Source: Solibacter sp039934035 (GTDB taxonomy: Bacteria; Acidobacteriota; Terriglobia; Bryobacterales; Bryobacteraceae). Taken from it: a stretch of DNA of 64,000 bases. Of the stretch, positions 42,407-51,200 are shown piece by piece. The position numbers and the translations under genes are program-made. Location: NCBI GenBank assembly GCA_039934035.1, contig JBDTMZ010000072.1, positions 1 through 64,000 of the forward strand, written 5' to 3'. Each line of letters begins with the position of its first letter. The first letter of the stretch is position 1. The notes under the pieces were generated by a model. It did not search any database, was not told the origin of the DNA, and saw only the letters and a program-made list of their open reading frames with translations.

Positions 42407-43581
42407 TAGTCTGCTGCCACCGCCTCTTTGGCTTTGCGGCCATCGAGGATCAGTTTAACGATCTCCTCGTCCATCAGGCCCTTCTTGCGGTGGTCCGCGA
42501 CCGCGGTGAAACGGTGATACAAGGCGTCGAGTTCATCCTTGGTGAGGTCGAAGCCGGCGCGCTGCGCGCGTTCATTCAACGCGTGGCGGCCGCTATGCTT
42601 GCCCAGCACGAGTTTGCCCTCGGGCACGCCGACGGTGCGCGGGTCGATAATTTCGTAAGTGGATTTTTCCTTGAGGTAGCCATCCTGGTGGATGCCCGCC
42701 TCGTGCGCGAATGCGTTGCGTCCCACAATCGCCTTATTCGGTTGCGGCCCGAAAGTGATGATGGAGCTCAGCAGTTCGCTCGCCGAGTAAAGATGCTCGG
42801 TGTGGATGCCGGTGTGATACGGGTAGCTATCGGCGCGCGTCTTCAGGATCATGACGATCTCTTCGAGCGAGCAATTGCCCGCGCGCTCGCCGATTCCGTT
42901 CACGGTGCATTCAATCTGCCGGGCGCCGGCTTCAATCGCGGCCAGCGAATTGGCCACGGCCAGACCGAGGTCGTCATGGCAGTGCACGCTGACGATGGCG
43001 CAATCGCCCAACGCCTTGGTGATCCGCCCGATCAATGCCCCGTACTCCTTGGGCGTGGAGTAGCCCACGGTATCGGGAATATTGACGGTGCGGGCGCCCG
43101 CGGCGACCACGGCTTTGGAGATCTTCTCCAGAAAATCAGGCTCGGTGCGCGCGCCGTCTTCCGCCGAGAATTCGACGTCGTCCACGTGGCGGCGGGCCAG
43201 CTCGACGGCGGCCACCGCTTCGTCCAACACCTGCTGCTGCGTTTTCTTGAGTTTGAATTTCAGGTGAATCGGGCTGGTGGCGATGAAGGTGTGTATGCGC
43301 GGCCGCTTGGCATGCTGCAGCGATTTGGCGGCGCGTTCCACGTCTAAGGTGCAGCTGCGCGCCAGCGCAGCCACCTGTGCCCACGGGAACTCGCGGCTGA
43401 CGGCGTCAACCGCCTCGAAATCACCTTCGGAGGCAATCGGAAAACCAGCTTCGAGAATATCAACGCCCAGCTCAACGAGCTTGCGCGCCATGGTTAGCTT
43501 TTCGGGTACGGTCATGCTGCAACCGGGCGATTGCTCGCCGTCGCGCAGCGTCGTGTCGAAAATGTATACTCTGTCGCTCAC
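42406..43581 (-). CDS. leuA: 2-isopropylmalate synthase
   Basis: LeuA condenses acetyl-CoA with 2-oxoisovalerate, the first step of leucine synthesis. From the GTG the protein has 391 residues. It begins with VSDRVYIFDTTLRDGEQSPGC, and shows SAEDGARTEPDFL, NIPDTVGYSTPKEYG, VHCHDDLGLAVANSLAAIEAGARQIECTVNGIGERAGN and HEAGIHQDG. A C-terminal allosteric domain, present in full-length (about 515-residue) LeuA, is missing, so this is a short form. An in-frame ATG at 43641 would add 20 residues but lies inside the AT-rich control region. Confidence 0.93.
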   Translation of the reverse strand: MSDRVYIFDTTLRDGEQSPGCSMTVPEKLTMARKLVELGVDILEAGFPIASEGDFEAVDAVSREFPWAQVAALARSCTLDVERAAKSLQHAKRPRIHTFIATSPIHLKFKLKKTQQQVLDEAVAAVELARRHVDDVEFSAEDGARTEPDFLEKISKAVVAAGARTVNIPDTVGYSTPKEYGALIGRITKALGDCAIVSVHCHDDLGLAVANSLAAIEAGARQIECTVNGIGERAGNCSLEEIVMILKTRADSYPYHTGIHTEHLYSASELLSSIITFGPQPNKAIVGRNAFAHEAGIHQDGYLKEKSTYEIIDPRTVGVPEGKLVLGKHSGRHALNERAQRAGFDLTKDELDALYHRFTAVADHRKKGLMDEEIVKLILDGRKAKEAVAAD

Positions 43582-43667
43582 GAATCCATTATTACGGCCG
43601 CTTGTTTGATTTAGCAAATTTATAATTTTAGCGGTCTGCATTAGCGGATGTTATAGTGAGGGCAGGC
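43582..43667. promoter_or_regulatory. Divergent control region of leuA and the LysR gene
   Basis: The 86-nt gap is AT-rich compared with its surroundings. GCaaatttataattttaGC (43614-43632) is a near-palindrome around TATAA. TTAGCGG occurs twice (43628-43634, 43641-43647), which could form a LysR-type binding site. -10/-35 boxes cannot be fixed. Confidence 0.4.
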
Positions 43668-44537
43668 ATGGAACTGCACTCCCTCCAGGTATTTCTCACT
43701 ATTGCGACCGAGAAGAGTTTTTCACGCGCCGCCGGGAAGCTGCTCCGCACGCAGCCCGCGATCTCTTTGTCGCTGCAGAAGTTAGAACAGGAACTCGGCG
43801 AAAAGCTGATCGACCGCTCCGGCAAAGATCTGCTGCTCACCGACGCCGGACGCACGGTGCTCGAATTCGCCCGCCGCTTCCAGAGCCTGCAACTGGAGAT
43901 GGACAATTGCATCGCCGAGTTGCGCGATAATTCGGCCGGCCGCCTGATCATCGGCGCCAACGAATCCACCACTCTGTATCTTCTAAAACACATCGAGAAA
44001 TACCGCGAGATGTATCCCAAGGTGAAGGTCCAGGTGCGGCGCAGTTATTCGAGCAAGCTGCCGAACGAATTGCTGGACGGCAACCTGGAGTTGGGCGTCA
44101 TCAGTTACGATCCGGGCGACGAGCGCCTGAAATCGAAGGTGATCTATACCGATTCGCTGGCCTTCGTGGTGTCGCCGCAGCACCGTTTGGCAAACCGCAA
44201 ATCGGTGGCGTTGACCGAACTCGCCGAAGAGAATTTCATTGCGCACAACGTACTTTCGCCCTATCGCGAAGTGGTGCTGCGCGAATTCCTGGCCCACAAA
44301 GTACCGTTGCGTATGGATGTGGAGATGCCGACCATCGAGACCATCCGCAAACTGGTGGAGCGCAACATGGGCGTGGCCTTTCTGCCCCGCATGTGCGTGG
44401 AGCAGGAAATCGAGCAGCATCGCCTCTGCGAAGTGCGCGTGAAAGAGATGCATGTGGAGCGCAAAATCCGCCTGATTTATCCCACGCGGCGCGGCTTGAG
44501 CCACGCGGCGAAGGCGTTTCTCGAAGTAGTCGGTTGA
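43668..44537 (+). CDS. LysR-family transcriptional regulator, divergent from leuA
   Basis: This 289-residue regulator has an N-terminal winged helix (about 1-60; FLTIATEKSFSRAAGKLLRTQPAISLSLQKLEQELGEKLIDR). A periplasmic-binding-type effector domain (about 88-285) follows. It is transcribed away from the leu genes across a short shared gap, the typical LysR arrangement. Regulation of leuABCD is therefore inferred. The effector is unknown. Confidence 0.9.
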   Translation: MELHSLQVFLTIATEKSFSRAAGKLLRTQPAISLSLQKLEQELGEKLIDRSGKDLLLTDAGRTVLEFARRFQSLQLEMDNCIAELRDNSAGRLIIGANESTTLYLLKHIEKYREMYPKVKVQVRRSYSSKLPNELLDGNLELGVISYDPGDERLKSKVIYTDSLAFVVSPQHRLANRKSVALTELAEENFIAHNVLSPYREVVLREFLAHKVPLRMDVEMPTIETIRKLVERNMGVAFLPRMCVEQEIEQHRLCEVRVKEMHVERKIRLIYPTRRGLSHAAKAFLEVVG

Positions 44538-44593
44538 GATGACCAGGCCGATTGCCCGGATGTCGAGCCGGTAGTAAATGCGCGGTCGACGAA

Positions 44594-45901
44594 CTAGGCG
44601 TCCAGGGTCTTGCGCAACTGGCGCGCGGCGATCAATAGCGGATCCGACACGGGCGAAAACGGCGGGGAATAGGCCAGATCCAGCTGCTCGAAATCTTCCA
44701 GGTGCATGCGCATCTGAAGCGCGCCGGCGATCACATTGATGCGTCCCGCGGCACCCTCTTCGCCGATGACGCAGCCGCCCACCAGACGGCGGGTCGCGCG
44801 GTCTGCCACCAATTCCACCTGCGTCCGGGTGCCCTGGAAATAGCGGGGCCGCGAATTGGCCTCAATCCGGGACACCACGGGAGAGAAGCCTTCCGCCTTC
44901 GCCTGTGGCGCTGAAAAGCCGGTGGTCGCAAACCCCATGCCGAAGATGCTGACAATCGACGTGCCTACAATCCCGCCGAAGCGCTCGCGAGCGCCTGCCG
45001 CGCACGCTCCGGCCACGCGCCCCGCCTTGTTGGCAGTGGTACCAAGCGGTATCCAGGTGGGCCGCCCGGTCACCAGGTGATTCACTTCCGCGCAATCGCC
45101 GGCCGCGAAGACACCACGCAGATTGGTTTCCATGCGATCGTCGGTGCGGATGGCGCCGGTGCGTCCGAGTTCGACGCCGGCCGAGACGGCGAGGTCGACG
45201 TTGGGGCGGAAGCCCGCCGCCAGCACGACCATGTCGCACGGGACGTCCGCGACCCGGTCCGCCTCGATTGCCGCGACGTTCACTCCGGTTCGCAATTCCA
45301 CTCCGTGCCGCTCCAACTGCGCGCGCACGGCTGAGGCGAAATGTTCGTCGTCACGCCCCAGCGCATGCGCGGAACGTTCCAGAATGGTGACGCGCAGTCC
45401 GTTCCGCCGCAAGGCGTCCGCCGCTTCGACCCCGACATACCCGCTGCCCACGACCACGGCTTGCCTCGGGCGGCGCTCCCGAACGAAGCGCCGCATGCGC
45501 TCCGCGTCGTCCAGTGTCTGCAGCGTGAAAACGTGTTCCTGGCGCGCGCCAGGCAGGTCGCGCATTTGACCGCGCGCACCGGTGGCGAGCACCAGCTTTT
45601 CGTAGGACACCTTGGCGCCGGATTCCAGCGTGACTTCGCGGCGCGGGTGCGAGATCGCGACCACGCGTTCGCCCGTGCGCACGTCGATGTTGCGTTCTTT
45701 GCGGAAGTACTCGGGCGTGTACGTGATCAGCTCGGACGCTTCGCGTACCCGGCCCTCGACAAAATAGGGCAGGCCGCAAGCACCGTACGACACCACCGGG
45801 CCCTGCTCGAGGACGATGATTTCCAGCCGCGGATCGATCTTCCGGGCGCGCGTCGCCGCACTCATTCCCGCGGCCACACCACCGACGATTACCAGCGCCA
45901 T
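44594..45901 (-). CDS. CoA-disulfide reductase-like FAD/NAD oxidoreductase
   Basis: This 435-residue flavoprotein belongs to the pyridine nucleotide disulfide oxidoreductase family, subgroup of CoA-disulfide reductase, NADH oxidase and NADH peroxidase. It has the FAD motif IVGGVAAGMSAA, a single redox cysteine C42 in SYGACGLPYF, an NAD motif VVVGSGYVGVEAADAL and the FAD-binding FAAGDCAEV. CoA-disulfide reduction or persulfide reduction are possible roles. The next upstream gene ends 6 nt away, so it is in an operon with a STAS gene. Confidence 0.85.
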   Translation of the reverse strand: MALVIVGGVAAGMSAATRARKIDPRLEIIVLEQGPVVSYGACGLPYFVEGRVREASELITYTPEYFRKERNIDVRTGERVVAISHPRREVTLESGAKVSYEKLVLATGARGQMRDLPGARQEHVFTLQTLDDAERMRRFVRERRPRQAVVVGSGYVGVEAADALRRNGLRVTILERSAHALGRDDEHFASAVRAQLERHGVELRTGVNVAAIEADRVADVPCDMVVLAAGFRPNVDLAVSAGVELGRTGAIRTDDRMETNLRGVFAAGDCAEVNHLVTGRPTWIPLGTTANKAGRVAGACAAGARERFGGIVGTSIVSIFGMGFATTGFSAPQAKAEGFSPVVSRIEANSRPRYFQGTRTQVELVADRATRRLVGGCVIGEEGAAGRINVIAGALQMRMHLEDFEQLDLAYSPPFSPVSDPLLIAARQLRKTLDA

Positions 45902-45907
45902 CGGCCG

Positions 45908-46315
45908 CTAATCCTCGTTCTTCATCTTGTTGACAAAGTCCAGAATGTCGAACGTCTTGATCTTGCGGTCCGGATAATAGCTGCCCACCGCGTCGGTTTC
46001 ATCCGTGAAGATCTCAAAGCTGGTGGCCAGCTTAGTCATCACCAGCAGCTCAATGTTCCGCTTGTTCAGGTGCACCAGCTTTACGTTGCCGCCGGCTTTG
46101 CGGAGGGTCATCGCGCAGATCACGAGCGCGCCCAAACCCGTGCTGTCGATGTAATCGACTCCCTCCAGGTTGAAAACGATGTTCTTGACATCGGCTGCGG
46201 AGAGCTCCGCAACCTTTTCGCGCAACGCGGTGGCCTCCGGGCCAACCGTGATGCGTCCTTTCATTTCGAGGACAGCTACCCCCTCGCGGTCACGCTGTAG
46301 AATTTCGAGTGACAT
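45908..46315 (-). CDS. STAS-domain (anti-sigma factor antagonist-like) protein
   Basis: The 135-residue STAS protein resembles SpoIIAA, whose unphosphorylated form binds an anti-sigma kinase. The phosphorylatable position is Ser within the DYIDSTGLGALV block (about 52-63). Other family features are RITVGPEA and VKLVHLNKRN. The last 25 residues form an extra helical tail. Together with a second STAS gene at 53756, it hints at a partner-switching network, but no kinase is in this window. Confidence 0.87.
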   Translation of the reverse strand: MSLEILQRDREGVAVLEMKGRITVGPEATALREKVAELSAADVKNIVFNLEGVDYIDSTGLGALVICAMTLRKAGGNVKLVHLNKRNIELLVMTKLATSFEIFTDETDAVGSYYPDRKIKTFDILDFVNKMKNED

Positions 46316-46333
46316 CTCATTCTATGATGCCAC

Positions 46334-46660
46334 TCAGGCCGGCATCTTGACACCGATCATGGCCTCGACATTCTCGATCGGTACCATCTCGATCGCATCC
46401 CAGGGGCAACCGTCCAGAAAAGCGCCGTCCGGGCCTTTACTGACACACTTCTTGCAGCCGATGCAAAGCAGGGGATCGACTTCAATGCGCCCGAACGGTG
46501 CATGATCTTCGTCCGGGACCCAGTACATGCATTCCGCTACCGGGCAGTACGGGACGCACGCAGGAGACCCTGCGCACCCGGTGCAGCATTCGGTGATGAC
46601 AGCGAGTTCCTTGGGCCTCTTCTTACGAGGGGTAGCAATCCCCTCGGACATCGGCTCCAT
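46334..46660 (-). CDS. Ferredoxin-type 4Fe-4S protein
   Basis: The 108-residue protein has ten cysteines in two groups: CC-x2-C-x5-C-x3-C-x4-C (about 25-44) and CIGCKKC (66-72) plus C85. The second group plus flanking residues fits a bacterial-type 4Fe-4S cluster (C-x2-C-x2-C...C-P). It probably carries electrons in the cytoplasm. ATG at 46660 is used; 46651 has a better GGAG spacing and would drop three residues. Confidence 0.8.
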   Translation of the reverse strand: MEPMSEGIATPRKKRPKELAVITECCTGCAGSPACVPYCPVAECMYWVPDEDHAPFGRIEVDPLLCIGCKKCVSKGPDGAFLDGCPWDAIEMVPIENVEAMIGVKMPA

Positions 46661-46737
46661 TTTACCCAGGGCCGTTGGCATGCCAAGGATTATGACACAA
46701 TTCCCCGGCCCTGCAAGGCAATTCGCCGTCTCCGGCG

Positions 46738-47163
46738 CTAATTTTCCAGTTTGTAATTCAGGGTGATGTTGGCCTTGTACAGCTTGGAAACCGGGCAACC
46801 GGTCTTGGCATTCTGCACGGCGGTTTCGAAGGCCTGTTCGCTGGCGCCGGGCACCTTGGCGGTCAATTCCAGGTGGCTTTCCGTGATGGCAAAGCCATCT
46901 GGCAGCTTCTCGAAGGTGATGGTGCAGTTGGTTTCCAGTTTCTCCGCGGTCAGTCCGGCCAGTCCCAATTGGGCGGAGAGCGCCATTGTGAAACAACCGG
47001 CGTGCGCCGCTGCCAGCAATTCCTCTGGGTTGGTACCCTTGCCTTCTTCAAAGCGCGTCCCGAAACTATAGGGCGTGCTGGTCAACACTCCACTGGCTGT
47101 CGAGATGTTGCCTTTGCCAGCCTTCAGATCTCCGGTCCACTGTGCATTCGCTGTACGTTTCAT
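46738..47163 (-). CDS. OsmC-family peroxiredoxin
   Basis: This 141-residue peroxiredoxin-like protein reduces organic hydroperoxides in the cytoplasm. Its two active-site cysteines are in AAAHAGCFTMALS and KTGCPVSK, and the Arg and Glu of FGTRFEEGKGTNPEELLA match the OsmC active site. ATG 47163 has GGCGGA upstream. It stands 74 nt before the ferredoxin gene in the same direction. Confidence 0.93.
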   Translation of the reverse strand: MKRTANAQWTGDLKAGKGNISTASGVLTSTPYSFGTRFEEGKGTNPEELLAAAHAGCFTMALSAQLGLAGLTAEKLETNCTITFEKLPDGFAITESHLELTAKVPGASEQAFETAVQNAKTGCPVSKLYKANITLNYKLEN

Positions 47164-47263
47164 CACATCCGCCTGTTCAAAATGGATTTCCGGGTCGGTA
47201 GGGCGGCCCGGCACCCTAGGTTGGATGCGCCACAGGTATCCTGGGAAACAAGAGAATTCCATC

Positions 47264-48154
47264 GTGGCCAGCCGCCGAATTGAAGAACAACTGAACGCCC
47301 TGGTCCGCCTCCGCGGAACCGGCGCCGATGCCGCCGCGCCCGCGCTGCGTAAGGGGCTGGCCGACCGCGTCAACATCGTGGTGGCCAAGGCTGCTCAAAT
47401 CGCCGGCGAACTCCCCGCACCCGGTGTCCTTCCCGACCTGCTGCGCGCGTTCGACCGCCTGTTTCAGGATGCGGTTAAGAACGATCCCCAGTGCTGGGGG
47501 AAGAACGCGATCGCCCGCGCGCTCTTGGATCTCGGCCATCGCGATTCGGCCGCCTTTCTGCGCGGCGCGGTCCACGTTCAAATGGAACCTACCTGGGGCG
47601 GGCAGGAGGACACCGCGGGACCTCTGCGCGGCGCGTGTTTGCTGGCCCTGCCGGGGTGTCCCGACCTCGATCGGGTGGAGGTGCTGCGCCATCTGGTAAA
47701 TGCGCTTACCGAAGCGAACCCGGCGGTTCGCGCCGATGCCGCTCGCGCTCTCGCCGAGATGCAGGGCGAAGATTGCGCGCTACTGTTGAGACTTAAAGCG
47801 CGTACCGGCGATGCGGAGCCCGCAGTGACTGGGCAGGTGTTCGAATCCCTGCTGGCCATTGAGCGCCGCGTCGCGCTGCCTTTTGTACGGCAGTTCCTGG
47901 CGGCGTGCGATGCGATCTCCGAAGAGGCGGCACTGGCGCTGGGCGGCAGCCGACAGAGTGAAGCGGCGGATCTTCTGGTGGAAGCGTGGCCGGACGCGCG
48001 CGGCGCGGAGTATCGACAGGCATTGTTGCGCGCGCTTAGCATCTCGCGCCAGGACCAGGCGATTGCTTTTTTGAAAACGCTGGCGAAGGACGGGCGGCCT
48101 CAAGACGTCACGGACGCTCGCGCCGCGCTGGCGCTTTTTCCGGAGAGCGCATGA
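47264..48154 (+). CDS. HEAT-repeat-like protein, hypothetical
   Basis: The 296-residue, Ala/Leu/Arg-rich protein appears to be built of repeated helical pairs (for example AAPALRKGLADRVNIVVAKAAQIAGELP, NPAVRADAARALAEM and QSEAADLLVEAWPDARGAEYRQALLRALS), i.e. HEAT-type scaffold. No enzyme motif is visible. A GTG start at 47264 is assumed, based on where the repeat pattern begins. It precedes the helicase gene by 144 nt. Confidence 0.65.
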   Translation: MASRRIEEQLNALVRLRGTGADAAAPALRKGLADRVNIVVAKAAQIAGELPAPGVLPDLLRAFDRLFQDAVKNDPQCWGKNAIARALLDLGHRDSAAFLRGAVHVQMEPTWGGQEDTAGPLRGACLLALPGCPDLDRVEVLRHLVNALTEANPAVRADAARALAEMQGEDCALLLRLKARTGDAEPAVTGQVFESLLAIERRVALPFVRQFLAACDAISEEAALALGGSRQSEAADLLVEAWPDARGAEYRQALLRALSISRQDQAIAFLKTLAKDGRPQDVTDARAALALFPESA

Positions 48155-48204
48155 CTGGAAACGCTCTTGTGTCCAGAGGGCAAATCGAAAGGGTCGATGG
48201 GCGG

Positions 48205-48225
48205 CACGGTCGCGGCTCTGATTGG
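48205..48225. repeat. Copy of a dispersed intergenic repeat
   Basis: The core CGGTCGCGgCTCTGATTGG also occurs at 55871-55891 and 59947-59967, and a decayed copy near 54795-54814. See the entry at 55831 for the longest alignment. Confidence 0.55.
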
Positions 48226-48266
48226 GGCGTCTTACAGCGAAGTCTTGTGGGCGCAGCGCCCCGAAC

Positions 48267-48288
48267 CGACAGGCCGGGAGGCCTGTCG
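48267..48288. other. Perfect 9-bp hairpin directly upstream of the helicase gene
   Basis: CGACAGGCC (48267-48275) pairs with GGCCTGTCG (48280-48288) around GGGA. Only 10 nt separate it from the ATG, and no Shine-Dalgarno sequence is present there. It could terminate upstream transcription or hide the start of translation. Confidence 0.6.
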
Positions 48289-48298
48289 TACTTTTAAT

Positions 48299-51200
48299 AT
48301 GTCTTTGAACCTCTTCCATCCCGCCGTGCAAGCGTGGTTCGATGCCGTGTTTCCCGGGCCTACGCGCCCGCAGGAACTTGGTTGGCCCGCTATCGCGCGC
48401 GGGGAATCCACGCTCATTCTCGCCCCCACAGGGACCGGCAAGACTCTCACCGCATTTCTGTGGTGCATCGATCGGCTGATGTTCGCACCCGTTCCAGCGC
48501 GCGACCAGCGCTGCCGCGTGGTCTATATCTCGCCGATTAAAGCTCTGGCCGTCGATGTGGAGCGTAATCTGCAATCGCCCCTGGTCGGCATCGCGCAAGC
48601 CGCGCATTCCCGGAACATCGCTTTCCACGAGCCCACGATCGCTATTCGCACCGGCGACACTCCCGCGGCCGAGCGCGCCCGCTTCACGCGCCATCCGGCG
48701 GATATCCTCATCACCACACCGGAATCCATCTACCTGCTACTCACGTCCAACGCGCGGGAAGCGCTGCGCTCCGTCGAGACCGTGGTGCTCGACGAAATCC
48801 ACGCGCTGGTGCCGTCCAAGCGCGGCACCCACCTGGCGCTTTCGCTGGAACGGCTGGAAGCGCTCGCCGGACGCAAGCTCCAGCGGATCGGGCTCTCCGC
48901 CACGCAGCGGCCGCTCGACGAAGTGGCGCGCTTTCTCGGCGGGGCCGCTCCCGCGCGCGCCTCACGCAAGAAGGCTCCCAAGGGCGACCCCGTTGATGGG
49001 ATCCTCACCGAATTCGAATCCGCGGCCGCGGCACCCGTATACCGCGAGGTGACGGTGGTCGATGCCGGCGAACCGAAGCGTATCGATCTCCGCGTCGAGG
49101 TCCCACTCGACGATATGTCGCGGCTCGACGATCCGGTTCCGCTACCCAGCGGTCCGGCATCGCAGGCGCCGGTGCGGCCGTCCATCTGGAGCGCCATCCA
49201 TCCCAAGCTGCTGGAACTGGTTCGCGCCCACACGTCGACGCTGATATTCGTCAACAGCCGTCGCCTCGCGGAGCGCATTTCGGGCGCCATCAACGAACTC
49301 GCCGACGAGACGCTGGTGCGAGCGCACCACGGCAGCGTCGCCGCCGAGCAGCGCAAGGACATTGAAGACCGCCTGAAGATGGGCACGCTGCGCGGACTGG
49401 TGGCGACCTCTTCGCTGGAACTCGGGATCGACATGGGCGCCATCGATCTCGTGGTGCTGATCGAAGCGCCGCCCTCGGTGGCCAGCGGGATGCAGCGGGT
49501 GGGCCGAGCCAATCACCATGTGGGCGGCACCAGCGCCGCGGTCATGTTCCCGAAGTTCCGGGGCGATCTGGTGGCGTGCGCGGCGATCACGCAGGCCATG
49601 TACGCGGGCAAGGTGGAATCGGTCCACTATCCGCGCAATCCGCTGGATGTGCTGGCGCAGCAAATCGTCGCCATGGTCTCGCTGGAAACGTGGGACGCCA
49701 GCGCACTGTTCGATCTGATTCGCCAGGCAGCGCCGTACGCCGCCCTCACGCGGGGTGTGTACGAATCGGTGTTGGACATGCTTTCGGGGCGCTACCCCTC
49801 GGACGAGTTCGCCGAGTTGCGCCCGCGCCTGACCTGGGACCGGGTGACGCACCAGCTTACGGGGCGGCAAGGCGCGAAGAGCGTGGCCATCACCAATGGC
49901 GGAACCATCCCGGACCGCGGCCTCTTTCCGGTGTTCCTCGCGGGCGCCACACGCGGTGCACGCGTGGGTGAACTGGACGAGGAGATGGTCTTCGAAAGCC
50001 GCGCGGGAGACACCATCATTTTGGGCGCTACCACGTGGCGCATCGATCAGATTACGCACGACCGCGTGAACGTGGTGCCCGCGCCCGGCGAGCCCGGCAA
50101 GATGCCGTTCTGGAAAGGCGATACCGCCGGACGGCCCGCGGAATTCGGCCGCGAGATCGGACAGATGACGCGCGAGTTGCTGGCCATGCCCCGTCCGGCC
50201 GCCTTTGCGCGCCTCACCGACCAGCACAGCCTCGACCAGAATGCCGCTGAGAATCTGTTGCGTTACCTGGAGGATCAGGCAGCGGCCACCGGGCGGGTGC
50301 CGAGCGACCGCGACATCCTGATCGAGCGCTGCCGCGATGAACTGGGCGATTTCCGCGTCTGCGTGCTGTCTCCTTTCGGCGCTCGCGTGCATGCCCCGTG
50401 GTGCATGGCCGTGACCTCGCGCCTGCGCGCCGATACCGGAGCGGAAGTGGAGAGCATGTGGGGGGACGATGGCTTCGTGATCCGACTGCCTGAGAGCGAT
50501 CAGCCCTTGGAAACCGAGTGGCTGCTGCCCTCGGCTGCCGAGTTCAAAGATCTGGTGCTGAAGGAACTCGGCGGCACCGCGCTGTTCGCCAGCAAATTCC
50601 GGGAAGCAGCGGCGCGAGCACTCCTGCTGCCGCGGCGACGTCCCGGGCAGCGAACTGCCCTGTGGCAGCAGCGCAAGCGGGCAGCCGACCTCTTGGCGGT
50701 GGCCGCACGCTATGCCAGTTTCCCGATGCTGCTTGAAACTTACCGGGAATGCCTACGCGAAGTGTTCGATCTGGAAGCCGCCGCATCGATCCTGCAGCAG
50801 ATTCAACGCGGGACTATCCGCATCACGGCCGTCGATTCAGCGAAGCCTTCGCCCTACGCTTCCGCGCTCCTGTTCTCGTACATCGCCAACTACCTTTACG
50901 ATGGCGACGCCCCATTGGCGGAGCGCCGGGCGCAGGCGCTCTCCATCGATCAATCGCAGCTCGAAGAGATTCTGGGCAGCACCGATTTTCGGGAACTGCT
51001 CGACCCGGCGGCGCTTGCCGAAGTGGAGCAGCAACTGCAAGCGCTCGACCCGGATTACCAGGCGCGACATTCGGATGCCATACACGACCTGCTGTTGCGT
51101 CTGGGCGATCTTTCCGGTGCGGAGATTGAGGCGCGCTCGAGTGGAGGGTCCATTGAAGATCTGGCGGCGGCGCGGCGCGCCCTGCGGGTGCGAATCGCCG

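Noticed and set aside
43582..43641. ATG at 43641 as leuA start
   Set aside because: It would place 20 unconserved residues in the AT-rich control region; the GTG at 43581 begins exactly where LeuA homology begins.
46996..47388. N-terminal extensions of the ferredoxin and OsmC frames
   Set aside because: The upstream parts are out-of-family sequence that overlaps neighbouring genes; internal ATGs fit homologues.
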